A stretch of DNA of 64,000 nucleotides from Martinezella lusitana (GCF_014207095.1 NZ_JACHBG010000003.1:434001-498000); one strand, 5' to 3'. Shown: positions 9,284 to 19,303, numbered from the stretch's first letter. Numbers and translations are program-made. Notes: a model not told the origin generated them from the letters alone.

Positions 9284-10360
9284 ATGGCACGCGTGGAAAT
9301 CCGCAAACTGCATAAACACTACGGCGACTTTCATGCGTTGCGCGACCTCGAAATCACCATGGAGGATGGTGAGTTCGTCGTGCTCGTCGGCCCCTCGGGC
9401 TGCGGCAAGTCAACCTTGCTGCGCATGATCGCCGGGTTGGAGGACGTCTCCGACGGAGAAATCCTGATCGACGGCCGCGTGATCAACGAGGTCGATTCCA
9501 AGGACCGCGATATCGCGATGGTCTTCCAGAACTATGCGCTCTATCCGCACATGACCGTGCACGACAACATGGCTTTCTCTATGAAACTGCGTCGGGCTCC
9601 GGCGGATCAGATCCGCAGGGAGGTGGAGGCGGCGGCAGCCACTCTCGGCTTGAGCGATCATCTCAAGCGCTATCCGAAGCAGCTTTCCGGCGGACAGCGT
9701 CAGCGCGTCGCCATGGGACGGGCGATCGTGCGCAAGCCGAAAGTCTTCCTGTTCGACGAGCCGTTGTCCAATCTCGATGCGAAGTTGCGTGTGAAGATGC
9801 GCTCGGAGATCAGGTCCCTACATCGCCGCCTTGGCAATACGATGATCTATGTCACACACGATCAAGTGGAAGCGCTGACCATGGCGGACAGGATTGTCGT
9901 CATGCAGGGTGGCGTGGTCGAACAGATCGGCTCGCCGCTGGAGCTTTACGATCGCCCGGCCAATGTCTTCGTTGCCGGCTTCATCGGCTCCCCGTCGATG
10001 AATATTCTGGCGGGTAGCATTACGGGATCCGCCTTCATCACGCAGGACGGCACCGCCATCCCGCTTCCGCAAAACCTGCCCCACGCCGCCGGAGAGTTGC
10101 TGCTCGGTATTCGCCCCGAGGCACTGGTTCGTTGTGACCCCGCTGATCCCTCCGCCGTGGCGGCGACGCTTGTTTCGGTCGAGCCGACCGGCGCGGAAAG
10201 CCATGTAAGCCTCACGCTTGGCGGTGAGGAAATCGTCGCGGTCATTCGGGAGCGCCTGGCCGACAAGCCCGGTACAGCGCTGAGTTTGAAACTCTTGGCC
10301 GCCGGCGCACATCTGTTCGACAAGGCAACCGGCGCAAGGGTGCCGGACAATATCCAATAA
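9284..10360 (+). CDS. Carbohydrate ABC transporter ATP-binding protein (UgpC/MsmK type)
   Basis: 358 residues, typical of the CUT1-class sugar ATPase. Walker A is GPSGCGKST, the signature [16 protein letters not shown], Walker [17 protein letters not shown], and the H-loop YVTHDQVEA. After residue 235 comes the C-terminal regulatory OB-fold (TOBE) domain with LLGIRPEAL. It energises the importer formed with the binding protein at 10403 and permeases at 11737 and 12624. Its position between nagA and the binding protein indicates that the imported sugar feeds the NagA/NagB pathway. Confidence 0.95.
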   Translation: MARVEIRKLHKHYGDFHALRDLEITMEDGEFVVLVGPSGCGKSTLLRMIAGLEDVSDGEILIDGRVINEVDSKDRDIAMVFQNYALYPHMTVHDNMAFSMKLRRAPADQIRREVEAAAATLGLSDHLKRYPKQLSGGQRQRVAMGRAIVRKPKVFLFDEPLSNLDAKLRVKMRSEIRSLHRRLGNTMIYVTHDQVEALTMADRIVVMQGGVVEQIGSPLELYDRPANVFVAGFIGSPSMNILAGSITGSAFITQDGTAIPLPQNLPHAAGELLLGIRPEALVRCDPADPSAVAATLVSVEPTGAESHVSLTLGGEEIVAVIRERLADKPGTALSLKLLAAGAHLFDKATGARVPDNIQ

Positions 10361-10402
10361 TAATCGACCACGAAGGTCCAATTCGTGAAGAGGAGAACTG
10401 AA

Positions 10403-11671
10403 ATGGCATCGCACTTTTTGAAGACAGTCTCGCTCGCCGCAATGCTCGCCGGTCTTGCTTGTTCGGTCCAGGCTCAGACGTTGACCCTTTGGGGCGGCTC
10501 TCCCGAGCTCGAGCCATTTTACAATCATGTAGCGGCCGAGATGAAGGCGTCTCATCCGGATTTCGAACTGAAGGTGGAAACGATCAGCCTGCGGGAACAT
10601 GAGAAGCGGCTTGCTTTCGCGTTGCCGGCAGGCTCGGCGGCCGACATCGTCGAAATGCAGTCGGAGGCGCCGCGATACGTGCAGTCGGGGCTGCTGGCGC
10701 CGGCACCGGAGGCGATCGCTGCCTTCGTGAAGGACCCTAAGAACTTCAGCCCGGTCTATATCGCGGCCGTTTCTGACAGCGAACATGTCTATGGCGTGCC
10801 GCTCTATCACGGCCAATCGGCCCTCTACTACAACACGGAGAAATTCGCCAAGGCCGGGCTTTCCGGCCCGCCGAAGACGGCGGACGACTATTCGCAATAT
10901 GCGGCGAAGCTGACCGAGCGCGATGCCTCGGGCAATCCCACCATCAGCGGCTGGTCGTTGCGCCTGTCAGGCGGCGGCCAGGGGATCAGCGAGAAGTTCT
11001 GGATCAATCTGCACCAGTTCGGTGGCAAGCTCGTCGAGAAGGATGGCGAGGGATGGAAAGCGGCTGTTGCCAACGAGGCCGGCCGCAAGGCTCTCAAGCA
11101 ATATCTGGATCAGCTTTTCGTCGCCAAGACTGTCAGCCCGCAGATGAAGGCCGATGCCGAGGCTTTCGAACTGGGGCAGACAGCGATGTTCATTCGCGAA
11201 TCCTGGGTCATCGGCGACATCGCCAAGAAGGCGCCCAATCTGAAATACGCGACCGCGCCGCTGCCGACGGGGTCTCTGGTCGTGCCGGCATCGCTGTTCG
11301 TTCCCGCTGACAACGACAAGAGCAAGCTTGCCTGGGAATTCGTGCAGAAGACCAACGCGCCCGAAAATCTGCAATGGCTTCTGGACAATGTCGGCTGGTT
11401 GCCTTCGCGCAGCAATGTCGATTTCTCCGCGATTATCACCAAGAAGCCGGTTCTCGAAGCTTTCGTCGCGCCGCCGGTCGATTACACCTATTTCAGCCTG
11501 CCGCCGATTGCACCATCCAGTGAAATCCTGACCCGCTTTGCCGCCCGCCTCGAAGCCGCTTTCGCCAACCCGGCCCTGGCGAAGGATGACGCCGCCATCG
11601 ATGCCATGCTCAAGGAAGCCAGCGGCGAGATCGACAACATCCTGAAGCGCGAAGGTCTTCTGGCGCAATAG
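10403..11671 (+). CDS. Extracellular sugar-binding protein of the CUT1 ABC importer
   Basis: About 422 residues with a Sec signal peptide (MASHFLKTVSLAAMLAGLAC, cleavage probably after SVQA). The mature part is a family 1 solute-binding protein (MalE/UgpB type): LTLWGGSPELEP at the N-terminus, YGVPLYHGQSALYYN in the binding cleft, WVIGDIAKKAPN and a conserved N-P-A-L tail. The ATG at 10403 has AGGAG (10391-10395) seven bases before it; the in-frame start at 10385 would place charged residues ahead of the signal peptide. Ligand unknown; context suggests an oligosaccharide with amino sugar and/or uronate units. Confidence 0.93.
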   Translation: MASHFLKTVSLAAMLAGLACSVQAQTLTLWGGSPELEPFYNHVAAEMKASHPDFELKVETISLREHEKRLAFALPAGSAADIVEMQSEAPRYVQSGLLAPAPEAIAAFVKDPKNFSPVYIAAVSDSEHVYGVPLYHGQSALYYNTEKFAKAGLSGPPKTADDYSQYAAKLTERDASGNPTISGWSLRLSGGGQGISEKFWINLHQFGGKLVEKDGEGWKAAVANEAGRKALKQYLDQLFVAKTVSPQMKADAEAFELGQTAMFIRESWVIGDIAKKAPNLKYATAPLPTGSLVVPASLFVPADNDKSKLAWEFVQKTNAPENLQWLLDNVGWLPSRSNVDFSAIITKKPVLEAFVAPPVDYTYFSLPPIAPSSEILTRFAARLEAAFANPALAKDDAAIDAMLKEASGEIDNILKREGLLAQ

Positions 11672-11736
11672 CGCCGGCAGAGGCAGAGAAGAGAGGGGAT
11701 GGGACGCTCCCGTCCCCGTAAGGGAAGGACTGTCTG

Positions 11737-12627
11737 ATGAAAAAGCGCAGACAATTGGGGTTTGTGATAAGCGCGCTGGCGGTGCCGCTGACGCTCTTCG
11801 TTTTGGTCAGAGTCATGCCCATTTTCGAGACGCTGCGGCTCAGCCTGTTCAAATGGGATATCATTTCCAAAAACAAGCCGTTCGTCGGCCTTGCGAACTT
11901 CCAGGAGCTTGTCGGCGATCCGTTGTTTCTGGAAGCGCTGCGCAACACCACGATCATTGCCTTCGGGGTATTGGCTCTGACGATCCCCTTGGCACTTGGA
12001 CTGGCGGCGCTCATCCAGCACCGCTTTGGCAGTGCGCTCTCCGGCTTCTATGAAACCAGCCTGTTTATACCGCATATCGTCTCGCTCGTTCCTGCCGCCA
12101 TGGCCTGGAAATGGGTATTCGACGCGCAGTTGGGGCCGCTCAATGCCTTTCTCGGGATCTTCGGCATCCCGGCGCAGGCGTGGCTTTTTCATCCCGTCTG
12201 GTCAATCGTTTGCATCATCGTGCTCTGCTCGTGGCAGGCGCTCGGCTACGCCGTGCTGATCTTCCTGATCGGGCTGCGCAATATTTCCACCTCGCTCTAT
12301 GAGGCCGCAAGGTTGGATGGCGCCACGGCGTGGGAGTGCTTCCGCTATATTTCCATACCGCAATTGAGACCCGTTACGCTTTATGTCTCGGTGGTCACAA
12401 TGATTGCGGCTTTCAACATCTACGGTCAGGCCTTCGTGCTTGCTTCCGATTCACAAGGGGCGCCAGGTAAGCTGGTGCGGGTACTGGTGCTCGATATGCT
12501 CGAAAACAGCTTCCGCAATTATCGCGTCGGCTACGCTGCCGCCGAGGCCGTCGTTCTCCTTGCCATCGTTTTGTTCCTGACGGCCGGTCAATTCGTTTTC
12601 TTTCGTGACAAGGCAGCACGTCGATGA
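11737..12627 (+). CDS. Carbohydrate ABC transporter permease (MalF type)
   Basis: 296 residues, about six transmembrane helices, first near residues 8-30. The EAA loop reads YEAARLDGATAWECFRYISIPQL, the docking site for the ATPase at 9284. It precedes the second permease with a four-base overlap (ATGA at 12624). There are 65 bases between the binding-protein stop and this start; they contain a short GC-rich inverted stretch that might tune expression of the highly produced binding protein relative to the permeases, but I do not call a terminator. Confidence 0.94.
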   Translation: MKKRRQLGFVISALAVPLTLFVLVRVMPIFETLRLSLFKWDIISKNKPFVGLANFQELVGDPLFLEALRNTTIIAFGVLALTIPLALGLAALIQHRFGSALSGFYETSLFIPHIVSLVPAAMAWKWVFDAQLGPLNAFLGIFGIPAQAWLFHPVWSIVCIIVLCSWQALGYAVLIFLIGLRNISTSLYEAARLDGATAWECFRYISIPQLRPVTLYVSVVTMIAAFNIYGQAFVLASDSQGAPGKLVRVLVLDMLENSFRNYRVGYAAAEAVVLLAIVLFLTAGQFVFFRDKAARR

Positions 12628-13478
12628 GCATGACCCCAAGCAAGAAGAGCCGGGAACGATATTCCGCTTCCAAATTCGCCATCGATTGCGTCCTGACCGT
12701 TTTCGGCATCCTGATGGTCTTGCCGCTGATCATGCTCACGGCGAACGCCTTCAAGACACCGGCCGAATTGCTGGCATGGCCGCCGCGCCTGATCCCGCAA
12801 TCGCCAACGCTCGACAATTTTTCCTCGGTTCTGACCGACACGCCATTGCTGACATGGATGGGCAACAGCCTTGCATTTGCAGCGATCTCCACGGTGGCGA
12901 TCGTCCTGACATCATTGATCACGGGCTATGTGCTGGCGAAGTTCCGCTTTCCCGGCGTCAATCTCATCTTTGTCGGGGTGCTGGCGACCGCCATCGTTCC
13001 CTTCGAAGTCTATATGATTCCGCTCTATCTCGGTGTGAAGCAGCTGGGCCTGCTGAACTCGATCGGCGGCCTCCTCGCCGGGTACCTAGTGATGAGCTTC
13101 GGCATATTCCTCATTCGGCAATATGCCCTGACATCGATTCCCGACGAATTGCTGGAAGCCGCACGCATGGACGGCGCCGGCGAATGGTGGATTTTCCTTC
13201 GCATCGTGTTGCCGCTGATGCGCGGTCCGATCGGAACGCTGACCGTCCTTGCCTTCTTCCAGGCGTGGACCACATTCGCCTGGCCCATGATCGTCAACAC
13301 GGCGCGAGACAAATATGTCCTAGAGGTCGGGCTGGCTCTGTTCCAGACCGGGTTCACCGTCGACCTTGGCCGCCTTAGCGCCGCCGCCGCTCTGTCGCTC
13401 ATTCCGAGTGTCATCTTCTTCGGCGCGATGCGGCGCAATTTTGTCAAAGGTGTCGCGACGAGCGGCATGAAGGAATAG
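12624..13478 (+). CDS. Carbohydrate ABC transporter permease (MalG type)
   Basis: 284 residues with a hydrophobic first helix near residues 25-45 and the EAA loop LEAARMDGAGEWWIFLRIVLPLM. It forms the heterodimeric channel with the MalF-type permease encoded just upstream. The C-terminus ends in FVKGVATSGMKE, a form usual for MalG-type subunits (KG-A-GAVKG). Sixty-two bases later uxuA begins in the same direction, so the transporter and the uronate pathway are probably one transcript. Confidence 0.94.
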   Translation: MSMTPSKKSRERYSASKFAIDCVLTVFGILMVLPLIMLTANAFKTPAELLAWPPRLIPQSPTLDNFSSVLTDTPLLTWMGNSLAFAAISTVAIVLTSLITGYVLAKFRFPGVNLIFVGVLATAIVPFEVYMIPLYLGVKQLGLLNSIGGLLAGYLVMSFGIFLIRQYALTSIPDELLEAARMDGAGEWWIFLRIVLPLMRGPIGTLTVLAFFQAWTTFAWPMIVNTARDKYVLEVGLALFQTGFTVDLGRLSAAAALSLIPSVIFFGAMRRNFVKGVATSGMKE

Positions 13479-13540
13479 TCTCGGCAAGACTTCGATTCCC
13501 CCGCTTTGCCAAACAACATATGCACTGAAGAAAGGGACAG

Positions 13541-14764
13541 ATGATGCGGCAGACTTGGCGTTGGTTCGGCCCGTCCGATCCGGTATCGATCGACGACATG
13601 TTACAGGCGGGTGTTGAAGGCGTCGTCACAGCACTTCATCATCGCGCCCCCGGCGAGGTGTGGACGTCGGAGGATATTGCCGCCCGTCAGCGCGAAATCT
13701 CGGCCATGAGCGATGGCAGCGCGTCCGGATTGAGCTGGGATGTGGTCGAAAGCCTGCCGGTTTCCGAGGACGTCAAGCGCCAGAGCGGGCCGTGGCGGGA
13801 GCATATCGGCTGCTGGAAGACGAGCCTTCGCCATCTCGCCGATGCCGGGGTGCAGACCATCTGCTACAATTTCATGCCGGTCCTCGACTGGACGCGCACC
13901 GATCTCGCCTTTCGCCTGCAAAACGGTGCGACCTGCATGCGTTTCGATGCGGTGGATTTCGCCGCTTTCGATCTGTTCCTGCTGCAACGCCCAGCGGCGC
14001 GGGAGGAACTGGAGCCAGAGGTCGTCGAAGCCGCGCAGCGCCGCTTTTCCGAAATGGATGATGAGCGCAAGCGCCAGCTCGTCGCCAATATCGTCTCCGG
14101 CCTGCCGGGTGCCGCGATCCACATGACGATAGACGAGGTGAAGGATCATCTCGCGCAATATAACGGTCTGTCCGCTGAAAAGCTGAAGGCGCACCTCATC
14201 GATTTCCTGGGCGAAGTCGCACCGCTTGCGCAGGAGCTGGGCATGCGGCTTTGCTGCCATCCGGACGATCCGCCGTTCCCGCTGCTGGGCCTGCCGCGCA
14301 TCATGTCGACCGAAGCCGACTACAGCGCCATGGTCGAGGCTGTCGATATTCCGGCCAATGGCATCACGCTTTGCACCGGCTCGCTTGGTGCCCGGCGCGA
14401 CAACGACCTGCCGGGCATGATGGCAAGGCTCGGCGACCGCGTCCATTTCCTGCATTTGCGCAATGTCGCGCTTGAGGACAACAGGCACGGCGGCTCGTTC
14501 CACGAGGCGTCGCATCTCGAAGGCAATACCGACATGGTGGCGGTGATTGCCGCTGTGCTTGCCGAAGAGACGAGACGGAAAGGGCAGGGCCGCAAAGACT
14601 GGCAGATTCCTTTCCGCCCTGATCATGGCCAGAATATCCTCGACGACCACATCAGGCAGACACGCCCCGGCTATCCGGCGATCGGCCGCCTCAAGGGACT
14701 TGCGGAACTGCGCGGCATCATGACAGCCCTGTCGCATCCGATTGTTGCCGGCGGCAAGATATGA
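13541..14764 (+). CDS. uxuA: Mannonate dehydratase
   Basis: 407 residues, near the family norm. The N-terminus MRQTWRWFGPSDPVSIDDML and the segments GVEGVVTALHHRAPGEVW, YNFMPVLDWTRTDL and CCHPDDPPFPLLGLPRI are characteristic of UxuA; the Cys/His residues of the CCHPDDPP and FLHLRNV segments serve as metal ligands in the family. It dehydrates D-mannonate to 2-keto-3-deoxygluconate. It follows the sugar importer and overlaps uxuB by four bases. Its presence next to nagA/nagB is uncommon and suggests that the imported sugar yields both a hexuronate and an amino sugar. Confidence 0.95.
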   Translation: MMRQTWRWFGPSDPVSIDDMLQAGVEGVVTALHHRAPGEVWTSEDIAARQREISAMSDGSASGLSWDVVESLPVSEDVKRQSGPWREHIGCWKTSLRHLADAGVQTICYNFMPVLDWTRTDLAFRLQNGATCMRFDAVDFAAFDLFLLQRPAAREELEPEVVEAAQRRFSEMDDERKRQLVANIVSGLPGAAIHMTIDEVKDHLAQYNGLSAEKLKAHLIDFLGEVAPLAQELGMRLCCHPDDPPFPLLGLPRIMSTEADYSAMVEAVDIPANGITLCTGSLGARRDNDLPGMMARLGDRVHFLHLRNVALEDNRHGGSFHEASHLEGNTDMVAVIAAVLAEETRRKGQGRKDWQIPFRPDHGQNILDDHIRQTRPGYPAIGRLKGLAELRGIMTALSHPIVAGGKI

Positions 14765-16188
14765 GCAGGCTGAGCGCAGCAAGTGTACCGTTGCCGCAAA
14801 GGGCGGCCAAATGGCCTGCCTATAGGCCGCAGGACCATGGCGCCGGCATCGTTCATCTCGGTATCGGCAATTTCGCCCGCGCTCACCTGTTGTCCTATAC
14901 GGACGATGCGCTTGCAGCCCATGGCGGCGACTGGCGGGTCGTCGGCGCATCATTGCGTGGCTCGCCGCTTGCCGGCCTTCTGGAGCCTCAGGACTATCGG
15001 TATACCCTTGTGGAAAGAGGCGTGGAAACGAAGGCTTCCGTCATCGGCGCTCTTCATTCCGTGGTTTCCGGAGGAGAGCGCATTCCAAACGTGCTCACGT
15101 TGATGGCCTCCCCCGCATGCCGGATCGTCAGCCTGACCGTGACGGAAAAGGGGTATGGCTTGACCGGCACGGGGAAGCTCGACACGTCTCATCCGGACAT
15201 TGCGCGGGATCTTGGCCGGCCGCAATCGCCGCAGGGAGTGATCGGCTTAATCGTCGCCGCGTTGGCATTGCGGCAGCAGAAAGGGCTTCCCGCCTTCACC
15301 GTCCTTAGCTGCGACAATCTTCCTCAAAACGGCCGCCGACTGAGGGAGGCGGTGCTGGAGCTTGCCGCGCTCGTGCACGATCCATCGCTCGTCCGCTTTA
15401 TTGAGGCTCATGCGGCCTTTCCCTCTGGTGTCGTTGACCGCATCACGCCCATTCCGGGTCAAGAAGTGTTCGAGCTAGCACGGGCAGAGACCGGTTATGA
15501 TGACTTGGCGGCCATTGAAACCGAGCCGTTCCGCCAGTGGATATTGGAGGACAGCTTCTGCGTCGGCCGTCCCGCCTGGGAAGCGGCAGGCGCGCTCTTC
15601 GTGCCCGATATAACAGACTATGAGCGCATGAAGCTATGGATGCTGAATGGCACCCATTCGCTGATCGCTTATTGCGGCTGTCTCTACGAAAAGAAGTATG
15701 TCCGGGACGTTATGGCCGATGGCCGCCTGAAGGACCTGGTGGCGCGGCATCTCTCGGCGGCTTCGAGCGCGATCGGGCAGCTCGGCATCGATCTTGACGC
15801 CTATGTCGGAAAGCTGAAGGCGCGTTTCTCCAATCCCGCGATTGCCCATGCGACGGCGCAGATTGCGATGGACGGCACGCAGAAGCTGCCGCAACGAATA
15901 ACCGCTCCTGCCTTCGCCGCGTTGAAGCGCGGAACGGACTTCGAGCCCTTCGCCTTTGCGATCGCAGTCTGGATCGCCTATGTGGAGCGCTGGGCAAAGG
16001 GTCTAGCGGCCTATGAAGTCAGCGACCCGCAAAGTGCGGTCCTGCGCGAAGCGCTATCGAAGCCGTCGAGCGAGATGGATCTCCTGCGGGCGGCCAGTGC
16101 GGCTTGCCCGCATGTTCTTCCAGCCGAGCTGCTGGACGGAAAGTTCGGCGCCGCCTTGCTGCGGCACATCGGAACCGTGCGAGCTTGA
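14761..16188 (+). CDS. uxuB: Fructuronate reductase (mannitol dehydrogenase family)
   Basis: 475 residues, the usual length of the polyol/hexonate dehydrogenase family. The Rossmann motif is IVHLGIGNFARAHLLSYTDD near residues 29-48, followed by the C-terminal helical domain with EDSFCVGRPAWEAAG and the catalytic Lys/Asn region KLWMLNGTHSLIAY. It reduces fructuronate to mannonate with NADH, the step before UxuA. Start codon ATG at 14761 overlaps the uxuA stop. Neither a uronate isomerase (UxaC) nor KDG kinase/aldolase is in the window, so these must be elsewhere or the ketouronate arises another way. Confidence 0.93.
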   Translation: MSRLSAASVPLPQRAAKWPAYRPQDHGAGIVHLGIGNFARAHLLSYTDDALAAHGGDWRVVGASLRGSPLAGLLEPQDYRYTLVERGVETKASVIGALHSVVSGGERIPNVLTLMASPACRIVSLTVTEKGYGLTGTGKLDTSHPDIARDLGRPQSPQGVIGLIVAALALRQQKGLPAFTVLSCDNLPQNGRRLREAVLELAALVHDPSLVRFIEAHAAFPSGVVDRITPIPGQEVFELARAETGYDDLAAIETEPFRQWILEDSFCVGRPAWEAAGALFVPDITDYERMKLWMLNGTHSLIAYCGCLYEKKYVRDVMADGRLKDLVARHLSAASSAIGQLGIDLDAYVGKLKARFSNPAIAHATAQIAMDGTQKLPQRITAPAFAALKRGTDFEPFAFAIAVWIAYVERWAKGLAAYEVSDPQSAVLREALSKPSSEMDLLRAASAACPHVLPAELLDGKFGAALLRHIGTVRA

Positions 16189-16245
16189 GCTCCATTGGAA
16201 GCCGCGGGGATGCAGCGTTGCTATTTCCTGCGGCCGAGCTTGGTC

Positions 16246-17655
16246 TCACGACAGCTGATAGGGCGTCGTCTCTCGGACATTGTGATCGACGGAGATGCTG
16301 CGGCGCAAAGGCGGAACGGCCCGGCTGGCACAATTGTTTCGCTCGCATATACGACAGGATATCCCGATCGGTTCGAAGGCGGATTTGTCGGTAACGTTGA
16401 GATCGTCGGCATAGACGAAGGCGCTGGCATAGGAAATCTCGCAGCCCAGCGCCAGCGCATGGCTGGACCGTTGTGTGCGAAACCCGCCAACGCCCTTGCT
16501 CACATGCGTGGCAAGACAGAGATAGCGGACGCCATCCGGCGTTTCGGCGAGTTGGCGGATGAAGCGGCCCGGTGTCTCGAAGGCCTGGTGAGCGTTCCAG
16601 AGCGGACAGGCGGCTCCGAAGCGTGCGAATTGCAGCTTGGTGGCGCTGTGGCGCTTGGTAATGTTGCCGGCGCGGTCGATGCGGGCAAAGAAGATCGGTA
16701 TCCCTTTCATGCCCGGGCGCTGCAGGGTCGAAAGTCGATGGCAGACCTGCTCCAGCGACGTGCCGAAGCGGGCGGCGAGCAGTTCGATGTCATGCCTAAG
16801 GTCGCGGGCGGTTTTCAGAAAACTTTGATAGGGCATGAGAAGCGCGCCGGCGAAATAATTGTGCAGGCCGATGCGGCAGACCTCGCTGGCCTCTTCGCTA
16901 CGGAAGCTTGCCTGGCGAACGATGCTTTCTACGACCTCGCTGGCGTAGAGTTGCGCGGTTTGTACCGCCATCTGGAACGTGCGGGTTTCGGCTGGAGCGT
17001 AAGGGTTGAGGGTCAGCACGCGCCCCGCCGGATCGTAGCGGCGCACCGCATTCATGGCGGATGGTCCGTGAACAACGCGAATACCGAATTGACTGTCCAG
17101 ATAGTCCGTCAGGATCGGCTGGCCATCTCCGCCTTGCAGCCCGAGCTTGCCTGCGAGCGCTTCGGCCATGGTGTCGAGTTCCTGCACATAGTTGTCGACA
17201 TAGTGAAAGAAGTCGCGAACCTCGTCATAGGGCGTCGCTTCGAGGGCTGCGGCACGACCGAGCCGGTCGTCGAGGCTGGCTAGCTGTTCGCTATTGCGCC
17301 GATAGGCCTGGTGGCAGCTGACAAGCGCGCGGGCAAATCCTGGCGCATTCTGCGCGATCAGTTTCAGCTCCTGCAAGGTCGGCGAATAGGATTCGAACAA
17401 GGGATCGCCGAGCGCTTCGGTGAGTGCCGACATAAGTCGATCGGTCTCGCCGGTGGAGAGTTCCGCAATATCAAGCCCGTATTTATCAGCCAGCGCAAGC
17501 AGGACGGCGGCTGATACGGGGCGTTGATTGTTCTCGATCTGGTTGAGATAGCTCAACGAGATGCCGAGACGTTCGGCAAACTGGCTTTGTGTTGCATCGT
17601 GTTCCAGACGCAGTTCCCGGACTTTTCGCCCGATGAAGAGTTTCCCGATGGCCAT
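16246..17655 (-). CDS. pccR: XRE-family regulator of the ScfR/PccR type (propionyl-CoA regulon)
   Basis: About 469 residues. An N-terminal XRE helix-turn-helix (VRELRLEHDATQSQFAERLG, then SYLNQIENNQRPVS) is followed by a long C-terminal effector region of the IrrE/ImmA-derived kind; the metalloprotease HExxH is absent (FQMAVQTAQL occupies that place). This matches the short-chain fatty acyl-CoA regulators (RamB, PrpR, PccR). In Rhodobacter sphaeroides PccR controls propionyl-CoA carboxylase. The divergent pccB-pccA-bhbA operon supports that role here. I use the ATG at 17655, as MAIGKLFIGRKVRELR resembles family N-termini; an in-frame start at 17715 would add 20 atypical residues. Confidence 0.88.
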   Translation of the reverse strand: MAIGKLFIGRKVRELRLEHDATQSQFAERLGISLSYLNQIENNQRPVSAAVLLALADKYGLDIAELSTGETDRLMSALTEALGDPLFESYSPTLQELKLIAQNAPGFARALVSCHQAYRRNSEQLASLDDRLGRAAALEATPYDEVRDFFHYVDNYVQELDTMAEALAGKLGLQGGDGQPILTDYLDSQFGIRVVHGPSAMNAVRRYDPAGRVLTLNPYAPAETRTFQMAVQTAQLYASEVVESIVRQASFRSEEASEVCRIGLHNYFAGALLMPYQSFLKTARDLRHDIELLAARFGTSLEQVCHRLSTLQRPGMKGIPIFFARIDRAGNITKRHSATKLQFARFGAACPLWNAHQAFETPGRFIRQLAETPDGVRYLCLATHVSKGVGGFRTQRSSHALALGCEISYASAFVYADDLNVTDKSAFEPIGISCRICERNNCASRAVPPLRRSISVDHNVRETTPYQLS

Positions 17656-17734
17656 CTTCGCAACTTCGCAATTGTTAATTTGAATTTTTATAAGTCCGCA
17701 TATCTGCGCGTTCAATTATTTTCTCACAGGCAGT

Positions 17735-17766
17735 CCCTCGCTATGACTTCGGCATATCGAGGGAGG
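17735..17766 (+). promoter_or_regulatory. Leader hairpin overlapping the pccB ribosome binding site
   Basis: CCCTCGCTATG (17735-17745) pairs at 10 of 11 positions with CATATCGAGGG (17753-17763), leaving a seven-base loop. The right arm runs into the pccB Shine-Dalgarno GGAGG (17762-17766), so part of the ribosome site is sequestered in the folded form. Seen in sequence; the regulatory role is inference. Confidence 0.4.
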
Positions 17767-17770
17767 CATC

Positions 17771-19303
17771 ATGCAGACGATATTGGATCAACTCGAAGCA
17801 CGCCGAGCCGAGGCGCGGCAGGGTGGTGGCGAGCGCAGAATCGCGGCCCAGCACGGAAAGGGCAAGCTGACTGCGCGCGAGCGCATCGAAGTGCTTCTCG
17901 ATGAAGACTCCTTCGAAGAATACGACATGTATGTCACTCACCGCGCGACCGATTTCGGTATGGCGGAGCAGAAGATCGCGGGTGACGGCGTCGTGACCGG
18001 ATGGGGAACGATCAATGGCCGCCAGGTCTATATCTTCTCCCAGGATTTCACCGTGCTAGGTGGCTCCCTGTCGGAGACCCACGCGCAAAAGATATGCAAG
18101 ATCATGGACATGGCCATGCGGAACGGTGCGCCGGTCATCGGCCTCAACGATTCCGGTGGCGCGCGCATTCAGGAAGGTGTGGATTCGCTTGCCGGCTATG
18201 CCGAGGTGTTCAAGCGCAACGTCGAGGCCTCCGGCGTCGTGCCGCAGATTTCCGTCATCATGGGACCATGCGCGGGCGGTGCCGTCTATTCGCCGGCCAT
18301 GACGGATTTCATCTTCATGGTGCGGGATTCCTCCTACATGTTCGTCACCGGCCCCGACGTGGTGAAGACGGTAACGAACGAGATCGTCACGGCGGAAGAG
18401 CTTGGCGGCGCACGCACCCACACCTCGAAATCCTCGGTGGCCGACGGCGCCTTCGACGATGATATTGATACGCTCGAACATGTCAGACTGCTCTTTGACT
18501 TCCTGCCGCTGAACAATCGCGAGAAACCACCGGTAAGGCCATTCCACGACGACCCGGCGCGGCTGGAAAATCGGCTCGACACGCTGATACCCGATAGCTC
18601 GAACAAGCCCTACGACATGAAGGAGCTGATCCACGCCCTTGCCGACGAGGGTGAATTCTTCGAGCTGCAGGCAGCTTTTGCGCGCAACATCATCACCGGC
18701 TTCATGCGCATGGAAGGACAGACGGTTGGTGTCGTTGCCAATCAGCCGATGGTGCTGGCCGGCTGCCTGGACATCGACTCCTCGCGCAAGGCTGCGCGTT
18801 TCGTTCGCTTTTGCGACGCCTTCAATATTCCGATCCTGACCTTGGTCGACGTGCCCGGCTTTCTTCCCGGCACGGCGCAGGAATATGGCGGGGTGATCAA
18901 GCATGGTGCCAAGCTCTTGTTTGCCTATTCCCAGGCCACGGTGCCGATGGTGACGCTGATCACGCGTAAAGCCTATGGCGGCGCCTATGACGTGATGGCG
19001 TCGAAGCATATCGGCTCGGATGTGAACTACGCTTGGCCGAGCGCCGAAATCGCCGTCATGGGTGCCAAGGGCGCGACGGAAATCCTCCATCGAGCCGATT
19101 TGGCCGATCCGGAAAAAATTGCCGCGCGAACCCGCGAATACGAGGAGCGCTTTGCTAATCCCTTTGTTGCCGCCGAACGCGGTTTCATCGATGAAGTCAT
19201 CATGCCGCACTCATCCCGTCGTCGCATCGCCCGTGCCTTCGCCTCGCTTCGCAACAAGCAGGTGGACGCGCGCTGGAAGAAGCACGACACGATACCTCTC
19301 TGA
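17771..19303 (+). CDS. pccB: Propionyl-CoA carboxylase, carboxyltransferase (beta) subunit
   Basis: 510 residues, normal for PccB. The N-terminal crotonase-like half contains [20 protein letters not shown], the oxyanion-hole [12 protein letters not shown] segment and [16 protein letters not shown]; the C-terminal half has [20 protein letters not shown] and [12 protein letters not shown], which form the second oxyanion hole and acyl-CoA pocket. It moves the carboxyl group from biotin to propionyl-CoA, giving (S)-methylmalonyl-CoA. It is the first gene of the operon, divergent from pccR, with a strong GAGGGAGG ribosome site that lies in a predicted hairpin. Confidence 0.97.
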   Translation: MQTILDQLEARRAEARQGGGERRIAAQHGKGKLTARERIEVLLDEDSFEEYDMYVTHRATDFGMAEQKIAGDGVVTGWGTINGRQVYIFSQDFTVLGGSLSETHAQKICKIMDMAMRNGAPVIGLNDSGGARIQEGVDSLAGYAEVFKRNVEASGVVPQISVIMGPCAGGAVYSPAMTDFIFMVRDSSYMFVTGPDVVKTVTNEIVTAEELGGARTHTSKSSVADGAFDDDIDTLEHVRLLFDFLPLNNREKPPVRPFHDDPARLENRLDTLIPDSSNKPYDMKELIHALADEGEFFELQAAFARNIITGFMRMEGQTVGVVANQPMVLAGCLDIDSSRKAARFVRFCDAFNIPILTLVDVPGFLPGTAQEYGGVIKHGAKLLFAYSQATVPMVTLITRKAYGGAYDVMASKHIGSDVNYAWPSAEIAVMGAKGATEILHRADLADPEKIAARTREYEERFANPFVAAERGFIDEVIMPHSSRRRIARAFASLRNKQVDARWKKHDTIPL

